Below, one piece after another: positions 6,913-12,552 of a DNA stretch of 12,552 nucleotides (its first letter is position 1; each line of letters begins with the position of its first letter). Made by a program: the position numbers and the translations under genes. The notes under the pieces were generated by a model. That model was not told the DNA's origin. It did not search any database and saw nothing but the letters and a program-made list of their open reading frames with translations. Location of the stretch: contig JANNBJ010000121.1 of the NCBI GenBank assembly GCA_031385325.1, positions 1 through 12,552 of the forward strand, in the 5' to 3' direction. The DNA is from SYFY01 sp031385325. GTDB taxonomy: Bacteria; Pseudomonadota; Gammaproteobacteria; Pseudomonadales; Azotimanducaceae.

Positions 6913-8750
6913 GTTTGAGCGCTCGAGGCTGGCGCTTCTGTCTTGTTATCCCCATGCAATCCGGCCTGCAGTTTGAGCTTCTGGATGCGATCGAGCTCTG
7001 CGTACCAGCCATCACTCGCCATCAACGTCTCATGACTGCCAAGCTGGGCGACTTGACCGTCGTCGAGTACGAGAATCCGATCGGCGTGGCGGGCGGTTGA
7101 GACACGATTGGTAACCAGCAACGTGGTTCTGCCGCGCCTGGCCTCGAACAGCCGCTCGAGGATCTGCTCTTCTGTCTGAGTGTCGACGGCGCTGAAGCAG
7201 TCATCGAGGATGAGCACGGGGGAGTTGCGAATCAGACCACGGGCCAGCGTACTGCGCTGCTTCTGTCCACCGGATAAAGTCACACCGCGTTCACCCACCA
7301 GAGTATCGAGTTCTGCTTCGAATGATTTGACGGTGGTCAGCAGATCGGCGTCTTCCACCGCTTCCCAGATTTCTTCATCCGGTCGTGCAGGATCGTCGTA
7401 GCTCAGGTTGTGCCGCAACAGTTCGGCAAACAGGAAAGGGTCTTGCGGCACCAGGACGATCTGCCGTCTAAGTTGCTCGAGCGGATAGTCGCGGATGTCG
7501 ACGCCATCAACCCGCACAGTGCCAGCCGGTGGATCGAGTAATCGGACGAAGCAGTTGAGCAGGGTGGTCTTGCCCGCTCCCACGCGACCCATGATGGCGA
7601 TGATTTCGCCGGTGTTCACCGTCAGGTCGATCCCGGAAAGCGCGTCGTGCCCGATACCAGGGTAGCGGTAACTCAGACGATGCAGTGTCAGTTCGCCACT
7701 GATCTGTACCGGCGCATCGGCTCCTGGCGTGTCGACCACCTCTGGCAGTGAATCGAGAATCTGGAAGAGGCGCTGTGTGCCGGATGCACCCCTCTGCCAC
7801 AGCGTTACCATCTGGCCAATTTCCCGCACCGGCCACAACACCATGCCGACATAGGAAAAAAAGGCGGTGAACGTGCCGAGGCTCATGGTGCCATCGCGCA
7901 CCATGCTGCCGCCGTAGCCCAGGATGATCACGGTCGAGAACGCTGCCATCCAGGGCATGATGGCGCTGATGAAAGAATTCAGGCGGACCAGTGCGTGAAA
8001 GCGTACGTTGTATTCGTCACTTACCGTATCGAACCGCCGGATCTCGTGTTCCTCCTGAACGAGTGCTTGCACGGTACGAATACCGTACAGGTTGCCTTGA
8101 ACCTGCTCTGAAAGATCGGAAAAACCCTGCTGTACACGCATCGAACGCGCAAACACCTGTCTGGCGGCCAACCAGCCGACGATGCCGATAGGCAGTAACG
8201 GCAGTAACAGGATGGCAGTCAGCAGTGGCGCCAGCGAGACCATGGCGATGACACCCACGGCGGCAATCGTGATATTCACCAGCATCGTGCGTAACCCGGA
8301 GCCAATGAATTCGCGCACCAGTGCAATGTCGTTGATCGCTCTGGCCATGAGGTCGCCGGTAGGATTGCGAGCGAAGAAGGCAGGACCTTGCAACTGCAGA
8401 TGCGAGTACACCCGTTTGCGCAGGTCGTAGGCCACGTAGACGGCGATGCGGCGAATGATGCGGCGAGCGTTGGCCAGCGCCACCAGTCGCACGATGACAC
8501 AGGCCAGTATGCCTAACGCCGGGAACACCAGCATGGCTTGAGCGTCACTGACCAGCAGATCCCCTGCAGTGATGTGCGGCTGGGCAGAGTGGATCGCGTC
8601 GATACTGTCGCGCAGGAACAGAGGAATCAGCGCATCCAGTGATCGCGCCGACAGCAGCAGGGAGACTGCGCCCCAGAACGGCAGCCGATAGCGGGTGTGG
8701 TATGTCCAGAGGCGTCGCAACGGACTGCGCGGTGATGCGTTGGACTCCAT
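6909..8750 (-). CDS. Heterodimeric ABC exporter half-transporter, degenerate-site subunit (MdlA-like)
   Basis: First gene of the cluster, 613 aa: about six membrane helices, then an ATPase domain. Walker A is GRVGAGKTT (388-396). The Q-loop Gln is 436. The signature is canonical, LSGGQ (492-496). Walker B is LILDD, where Asp517 replaces the catalytic Glu. The H-loop His is replaced by Asn548 (VTNRVST). These two losses mark the non-hydrolysing site typical of heterodimeric exporters, here completed by the partner's variant LSQGQ. Asp for Glu is usual in such subunits; Asn at the H-loop is less so. ATG at 8750 is preferred because AAGGA lies at good spacing. An in-frame ATG at 8792 would add 14 residues with a weaker ribosome site. 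The pairing is secure from the four-base overlap. Confidence 0.92.
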   Translation of the reverse strand: MESNASPRSPLRRLWTYHTRYRLPFWGAVSLLLSARSLDALIPLFLRDSIDAIHSAQPHITAGDLLVSDAQAMLVFPALGILACVIVRLVALANARRIIRRIAVYVAYDLRKRVYSHLQLQGPAFFARNPTGDLMARAINDIALVREFIGSGLRTMLVNITIAAVGVIAMVSLAPLLTAILLLPLLPIGIVGWLAARQVFARSMRVQQGFSDLSEQVQGNLYGIRTVQALVQEEHEIRRFDTVSDEYNVRFHALVRLNSFISAIMPWMAAFSTVIILGYGGSMVRDGTMSLGTFTAFFSYVGMVLWPVREIGQMVTLWQRGASGTQRLFQILDSLPEVVDTPGADAPVQISGELTLHRLSYRYPGIGHDALSGIDLTVNTGEIIAIMGRVGAGKTTLLNCFVRLLDPPAGTVRVDGVDIRDYPLEQLRRQIVLVPQDPFLFAELLRHNLSYDDPARPDEEIWEAVEDADLLTTVKSFEAELDTLVGERGVTLSGGQKQRSTLARGLIRNSPVLILDDCFSAVDTQTEEQILERLFEARRGRTTLLVTNRVSTARHADRILVLDDGQVAQLGSHETLMASDGWYAELDRIQKLKLQAGLHGDNKTEAPASSAQT

Positions 8751-9030
8751 TGGAGATCCTTCACCTGCGACTGCTGACAACCTGCGATCCATGGGCTCTT
8801 CGACTCAATGAAAAGACTGGGTTGTCCGACAGCGGCGGGCTGACGATTACCCGATAAAGCCGATGGTGGTCTGCTGGCATCCACTGCCAAAGGTCCACCC
8901 GCTAAACACTGAGGAGAATAACGATCCGGACTACTCACGTCATCTGTTGCCTGTGGCTGAGTTCGTCTGACTTGTCATTGTCTCTGCTTCATCGCACTCT
9001 CAGGACTACTGAAACAGCGGTGATACCGAT
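8751..9030. promoter_or_regulatory. Divergent intergenic region with 35-bp imperfect dyad
   Basis: This 280-base gap must hold promoters for the ABC cluster (minus) and the hydrolase/pirin pair (plus). An imperfect dyad spans 8865-8899: GGTGG and CCACC at the ends, perfect TGGCA-N5-TGCCA at the centre (8875-8889), 11 of 15 positions paired. A 35-codon ORF at 8863-8970 (starts MVVCWHPLPK) has no convincing ribosome site and is not called. GAGGAG at 8911-8916 looks like an SD but no ATG, GTG or TTG follows at usable distance. No confident -35/-10 pair was found by eye. Confidence 0.4.
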
Positions 9031-9741
9031 ATGCGCACTGAAGTCATTCACTACAAGGTTGATGGACGCGACATGGTGGGTACATTGTGTGTGGGAGAAG
9101 GCGCGCACCAACGTCCCGCCGTGCTGGTGTGCCATGAGGGTCCGGGCCAGGACGACAACGCGCGCAACTATGCCCGGCGACTCGCGGAGCTTGGGTACGT
9201 CGCGTTTGCGCTCGACTATGTCGGTGGCGGCAGGTGGGAGACTGATCGCAACAAGATGATGGCGCACCTGATGGAGTTGAGTGCCGCACCCGATCGTATC
9301 GTCGCCATCGGCCAGGCTGGCCTCGACATCCTGCTGGCTCAACCGGAGGCGGATGCGAAGCGGGTTGCCTCCATCGGCTTCTGTTTCGGTGGCACCATGT
9401 CGTTTCAGCTCGCCCGTGCCGGCGTCCCCCTGCAGGCTGCCGTCGGATTCCACGCCGGGCTAACCACGATTGCACCAGCGCGCGAGGGCATGAAGACGAG
9501 GATCCTGGCGTTGATCGGCTCTGATGATCCGATGATTCCACCGGCCCAGCGCGATGCTTTTGTTGCGGAGATGTCGGCCGCGAAAGCCGATTGGCAGATG
9601 GTGCTGTACGGCGGCATCCAGCACAGCTTCACCAATCCGGCCGCGGTGAAGGCGAACCTGCCCGGCATCGTGTACGACGCGTTGACGGAGCGGCGATCAT
9701 GGGCAGCGATGCGTCAGTTGTTCGACGAGGTGTTTGCCTGA
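9031..9741 (+). CDS. Dienelactone hydrolase family alpha/beta hydrolase
   Basis: A 236-aa cytoplasmic alpha/beta hydrolase, full length for the family. The nucleophile elbow is GFCFGG with Cys118, the cysteine nucleophile typical of dienelactone hydrolases rather than Ser. The acid is probably Asp165 or Asp166 (IGSDDPMIP) and the base is His198 (GGIQHSF). HEGPG (35-39) supplies the oxyanion-hole region. Classical members open dienelactones in chloroaromatic breakdown, but many relatives act on other esters or lactones, so the substrate is open. ATG at 9031 has GGTGA at reasonable spacing. Its stop (9739-9741) touches the AAGGAG used by the next gene, so the two are likely co-translated. Confidence 0.92.
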   Translation: MRTEVIHYKVDGRDMVGTLCVGEGAHQRPAVLVCHEGPGQDDNARNYARRLAELGYVAFALDYVGGGRWETDRNKMMAHLMELSAAPDRIVAIGQAGLDILLAQPEADAKRVASIGFCFGGTMSFQLARAGVPLQAAVGFHAGLTTIAPAREGMKTRILALIGSDDPMIPPAQRDAFVAEMSAAKADWQMVLYGGIQHSFTNPAAVKANLPGIVYDALTERRSWAAMRQLFDEVFA

Positions 9742-9746
9742 AGGAG
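9741..9746 (+). promoter_or_regulatory. Ribosome binding site that fixes the pirin GTG start
   Basis: AAGGAG begins at the last base of the hydrolase TGA and lies six bases before GTG 9752. The nearby ATG at 9750 reads only Met-Cys-stop. The upstream in-frame TTG at 9734 would sit before this site. GTG is therefore the supported pirin start. Confidence 0.75.
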
Positions 9747-9751
9747 CGCAT

Positions 9752-10450
9752 GTGCTGAAGGTTCGCAGGGGTAAGGACCGGGGGCATGCCAGTCATGGCT
9801 GGCTGGACTCGTGGCACACGTTTTCGTTTGCCGAGTATCGTGATCCACAGCACATCGGCTTTCGCAACCTGCGCGTCATCAACGATGACACGGTGCAACC
9901 TGGTCGGGGGTTTGGCACCCACAGCCACCGCGACATGGAAATCATCACCTATGTGCTCGAAGGGGCGCTCGAGCACAAGGACAGCCTGGGTAACGGCTCC
10001 GTCATACGCCCTGGTGATGTTCAGCGCATGAGTGCTGGTCGAGGTGTGCGCCACAGCGAATTCAATGCGTCGCAGGTTGATCCCGTGCACTTCCTGCAGA
10101 TCTGGATCGAACCCAATGTCATGGACGTGGAACCTGGTTATGAGGAACTGCACGTTCCAATGGCTGAAAAACGGGGGCGCCTGCGATTGATCGCTTCGCC
10201 AGACGGTGATCCCGGTTCGGTGAAAATCCGTCAGGATGCACGGATCTATGCAGCGGTTCTCGATGGTTCAGACAAGGTCACGCACCTGCTGGCCGCGGGA
10301 CGTAATGCCTGGGTGCAGGTTGTTCGCGGAGCGGTGAAGGTCAATGGCGAGGCGCTGACTGTCGGCGACGGTGCGAGTATCAGTGATGAGATCGGGATCG
10401 AGTTTTCTGCGGCGAAGCGTTCGGAGCTTCTGCTGTTTGATCTGCCCTGA
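9752..10450 (+). CDS. Pirin family bicupin (YhhW-like)
   Basis: A 232-aa two-domain cupin. From the GTG start the N-terminus is MLKVRRGKDRGHASHGWLDSWHTFSFAEY, a characteristic opening of bacterial pirins. The metal site is formed by His57 and His59 (GTHSHRDME), His101 and Glu103 (VRHSE), matching the ligand set of E. coli YhhW. Family members bind Fe or a similar metal; some show quercetin 2,3-dioxygenase activity and others act as redox-linked protein partners. No substrate can be named here. The gene follows the hydrolase with about 10 bases between stop and start, so they probably share a transcript. It converges on the YjbR-family gene with a 30-base gap. Confidence 0.93.
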   Translation: MLKVRRGKDRGHASHGWLDSWHTFSFAEYRDPQHIGFRNLRVINDDTVQPGRGFGTHSHRDMEIITYVLEGALEHKDSLGNGSVIRPGDVQRMSAGRGVRHSEFNASQVDPVHFLQIWIEPNVMDVEPGYEELHVPMAEKRGRLRLIASPDGDPGSVKIRQDARIYAAVLDGSDKVTHLLAAGRNAWVQVVRGAVKVNGEALTVGDGASISDEIGIEFSAAKRSELLLFDLP

Positions 10451-10480
10451 CCGGGTTCATATCGCGAAACCGATGATCGA

Positions 10481-10912
10481 TCATGTCTTGGGCCGGCCAC
10501 GACGCTGTGCAGAAGTGACCATTGATGCCTTGCGACCCGGGCTGGTCTTGCTCCTGGTCGGCGTGACCACCTCACCATCGAAAGTCTCTATCAACCGCAC
10601 CGGCGCGGTGAGTCGCCAGGCAGCTTCAAGAAGCTGTGGCAGCGCCGCCCGGCGCAGGGTCCCGAGGTTGATGAGCACCATCGGATAGTCACGGTAATGA
10701 TCGGTGATGAAGAAGGTGTTCGGGTCCGCCTGCATCAGCATTTCCCGATCAACGAAGTCGCATTTCAGCGCCAGGGCGCCTTCTGCTTCGGTACGCAGGC
10801 GACCTATGAGCTTGCCTTTCACTCTCAGACTGGGCGTGTTGTAGGAAGTACTCTGTGTCACCTCCGGCAGTTGTAACGCCGCTGCTACCACGTCTTCGAA
10901 AGTGATGGCCAT
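10481..10912 (-). CDS. MmcQ/YjbR family protein
   Basis: A 143-aa small cytoplasmic protein of the MmcQ/YjbR fold, a family often described as DNA-binding-like but without a settled function. Recognisable marks are the N-terminal VVAAALQLPEVTQSTSYNTPSLRVKGKLIGRL, the central ALKCDFVDREMLMQADPNTFFITDHYRDYPMVLINLG, and LPQLLEAAWRLTAP. The tail beyond about residue 115 is basic and probably disordered, ending RRGRPKT, which resembles an AT-hook-like GRP core. TTGAGG five bases before ATG 10912 supports the start. It lies 37 bases after the amidase stop and is probably on the same message. Its stop codon overlaps the 12-bp palindrome ATGATCGATCAT (10473-10484). Confidence 0.85.
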   Translation of the reverse strand: MAITFEDVVAAALQLPEVTQSTSYNTPSLRVKGKLIGRLRTEAEGALALKCDFVDREMLMQADPNTFFITDHYRDYPMVLINLGTLRRAALPQLLEAAWRLTAPVRLIETFDGEVVTPTRSKTSPGRKASMVTSAQRRGRPKT

Positions 10913-10949
10913 CTCTGCCTCAACCTGCGCCTTGACTCTGAACCACGGG

Positions 10950-12359
10950 CTACAGCAGGGGCTTGCGCAGATGCCAGTCAGTCGCCTGTTCGTAAGCGTG
11001 GCCGACCCGCACTACCATCGCTTCATCGAAGGGGCGACCAGCAATCTGCAACCCGATCGGCAGCCCGTTGCGGGTGAAGCCACACGGCAGCGAGAGTGCA
11101 GGAAGATGTGTGGCGTTGAACGGCGCGGTGCATCGAATCATGGCTGACAGGACGTCACTCTCGATGCCACCATAGTTGGCAGTGTCCTGACCGATCGGCG
11201 CAGCTGCGATGGGCGTGGTTGGAGTAACCAGCACATCAACGGTTTCCAGCACTTTGCGCATGCCTGCAGTGAGCGCATCACAGGCACGCAGCCCCACCAT
11301 GAGGGCCGCGGTTGGGGGCGCCACACCACGAAGTTGTGCCTGCAGATCCGCTCCGAAATCCTGCATACGCGTGCGCATGGAACGGGCGTGAATCTCCTGG
11401 GCTTCGGCGAGAACAAATCCGAACACGCCCATGACGCCCTCATCGACACCCGGCAGTTCAACGTCGCGGACGTCGGCCCCGAGACGTCGAAACTCGGACA
11501 AGGCCGCTTCGACCGCTTCGGCGATGCCATCTTCAAGGTGATCGAAGAAATAGCCGCGTGGCACACCGATGCGCAGACCGCGTACTCCGGTTCGCAAGTC
11601 GGCTGTCACATCGCTCACCGGCATTCTGACGGTGGTCGGATCTGCCGGGTCATAACCCGCCATCGCATTGAGCATCAGCGCCGCGTCCTCGACGGTGCGT
11701 GTAATCGGGCCGGCATGATCGAAGCGGTAGGAGAGTGGCAACACACCGGCTTTGCTGACCCGTCCGTACGTGGGTTTCAATCCGACTACGCCGCATACCG
11801 AGGCGGGCATGCGAATGCTGCCACCCGTATCCGTGCCGGTGGTGGCGATGGCAAGGCCTGCAGCGATCGCGGCACCGGAACCGCCACTGGAGCCGCCAGG
11901 AATTCGATTCAAATCCCACGGATTGCGGGTTGGACCAAAGTGCGGATTGTTGGTGGTGACACCGTAGGCATACTCGTGGGTATTGAGTTTGCCAAGCAGC
12001 ACCGTGCCCGCTTCGCGTAGTTTGCGCGCGACCGTGCAGTCGTCGACAGGTACGTGATTGGCGTGGATTTTTGCGCCGCCGGTGGTGCGAATGCCGGCAG
12101 TCTCATAGAGATCCTTGTGAGCGATCGGAATGCCATGCAGTGGGCCGCGAGATTTCCCGTTCACCAGTTCGTCACTTGCACGCCGTGCGTCCTCTCGGGC
12201 GCGCTCCGCAGTTACGGTGAGGTAGGCGTTGATGCGCGGGTTCAACTGGTCGATGCGCTTGAGATAGGCGTCGGTCAGTTCTAGCGGCGAGAGGTCCTTC
12301 GCTTTAAGCGCGTGTGCTGCGGCTGCGATCGTGAAATTTGCCAGATCAAGTTCTGCCAT
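10950..12359 (-). CDS. Amidase signature family hydrolase (GatA-like)
   Basis: A 469-aa Ser-cisSer-Lys hydrolase that cleaves amide bonds, or transfers ammonia in GatA itself. The triad is visible: Lys82 (GIPIAHKDL), cis-Ser157 in GGSSGGS (155-161) and nucleophile Ser181 in TDTGGSIRMPAS. Spacing Lys82-Ser157-Ser181 equals that of known family members. Length is normal. Because gatB and gatC are absent next to it, a catabolic amidase is more likely than the tRNA amidotransferase subunit, although GatA genes can be unlinked. GAGG about eight bases before ATG 12359 supports the start. It lies 52 bases after a peroxiredoxin-like gene and 37 bases before the YjbR-family gene, all on one strand. 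Confidence 0.9.
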   Translation of the reverse strand: MAELDLANFTIAAAAHALKAKDLSPLELTDAYLKRIDQLNPRINAYLTVTAERAREDARRASDELVNGKSRGPLHGIPIAHKDLYETAGIRTTGGAKIHANHVPVDDCTVARKLREAGTVLLGKLNTHEYAYGVTTNNPHFGPTRNPWDLNRIPGGSSGGSGAAIAAGLAIATTGTDTGGSIRMPASVCGVVGLKPTYGRVSKAGVLPLSYRFDHAGPITRTVEDAALMLNAMAGYDPADPTTVRMPVSDVTADLRTGVRGLRIGVPRGYFFDHLEDGIAEAVEAALSEFRRLGADVRDVELPGVDEGVMGVFGFVLAEAQEIHARSMRTRMQDFGADLQAQLRGVAPPTAALMVGLRACDALTAGMRKVLETVDVLVTPTTPIAAAPIGQDTANYGGIESDVLSAMIRCTAPFNATHLPALSLPCGFTRNGLPIGLQIAGRPFDEAMVVRVGHAYEQATDWHLRKPLL

Positions 12360-12411
12360 GAGGTACGCCTCTGTGCCGGATGCTGTCTGAATGCATGCTT
12401 ACGGATCGGTT

Positions 12412-12552
12412 CTATTGTGCTGGTCGTTTTGCGACAGCCAGTTCACCCAGCTTCTGAGCCATGAACTGGGCGGAGGTTTCCAGATGATTGTTCACCTCTT
12501 TGTCAATGAACGACACCAAGCCTTTCTGGTCGATGTAGAAGGTCCAGCGGTT
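12412..12552 (-). CDS. Peroxiredoxin-like (AhpC/TSA, redoxin) protein, C-terminal fragment
   Basis: Only the last 46 residues are present; the gene enters from the right edge. NRWTFYIDQKGLVSFIDKEVNNHLETSAQFMAQKLGELAVAKRPAQ matches the end of redoxin-fold proteins, where the R-x-TFYID strand precedes a short turn and a C-terminal helix. The peroxidatic cysteine would be outside the window, so activity cannot be judged. The stop is TAG at 12412-12414. The amidase gene begins 52 bases later on the same strand, with no clear terminator between. Confidence 0.7.
   Translation of the reverse strand, partial: NRWTFYIDQKGLVSFIDKEVNNHLETSAQFMAQKLGELAVAKRPAQ

Noticed and set aside
8911..8916. GAGGAG resembling a ribosome binding site in the divergent gap
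   Set aside because: No usual start codon follows within about 15 bases on the plus strand.
8863..8970. 35-codon ORF in the divergent gap (MVVCWHPLPK start)
   Set aside because: No credible ribosome site, no signal peptide or motif, and it overlaps the dyad element; expected by chance in a gap this size.
10473..10484. 12-bp palindrome ATGATCGATCAT between convergent pirin and YjbR-family genes
   Set aside because: Low-complexity GATC repeat without a loop or U tract; not enough to call a terminator or operator.
11334..12020. Plus-strand open frame (228 codons) opposite the amidase
   Set aside because: The amidase triad and length are intact on the minus strand; the mirror frame shows no domain.
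1..12552. CRISPR array, tRNA/rRNA genes, insertion sequence, integrase or toxin-antitoxin pair
   Set aside because: Looked for on both strands; no regularly spaced direct repeats, tRNA-like cloverleaf or matching protein motifs were seen by eye.

Overview
The window is about 12.5 kb of moderately GC-rich, densely coding bacterial DNA. Overlapping start and stop codons, Shine-Dalgarno (SD) sequences and the protein families fit a proteobacterium, probably a gammaproteobacterium; that assignment is inference, because no rRNA or marker gene is present. I see no tRNA, rRNA, CRISPR array, transposase, integrase or phage gene.

Layout from left to right. (1) 2-1108, plus strand: a CaiB/BaiF-type (class III) CoA-transferase cut by the left edge. 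It is followed by a pair of adjacent palindromes (1152-1190) and a long perfect hairpin (1261-1290). (2) 1289-3048, minus strand: a Rieske-type oxygenase alpha subunit, then a small exported protein with two copies of one four-cysteine pattern. (3) 3233-8750, minus strand: a four-gene ABC transporter cluster with very tight junctions. In transcription order these are two half-exporters that should form an asymmetric heterodimer, a 7-codon leader ORF, an unfamiliar polytopic membrane protein, and a stand-alone ATPase. (4) 8751-9030: the divergent intergenic region, with a dyad element. (5) 9031-10450, plus strand: a dienelactone-hydrolase-family enzyme and a pirin-family cupin, translationally close. 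(6) 10481-12552, minus strand: a peroxiredoxin-like C-terminus cut by the right edge, a GatA-like amidase and a YjbR/MmcQ-family protein.

How the genes may work together. The CoA-transferase, Rieske oxygenase, dienelactone hydrolase, pirin and amidase families are all common in catabolism of xenobiotics or natural aromatic and alicyclic compounds. The window therefore reads as an accessory metabolic neighbourhood around an export cluster. Nothing in the sequence fixes a substrate.

The most unusual parts are: the joining of a heterodimeric type IV exporter to a second ABC permease/ATPase pair, with a tiny leader ORF whose TGA overlaps the permease GTG start; the His-to-Asn change in the degenerate ATPase subunit; and the duplicated Cys-rich secreted protein beside the oxygenase. 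I do not see a demonstrably new biological system. Those three are the best leads.
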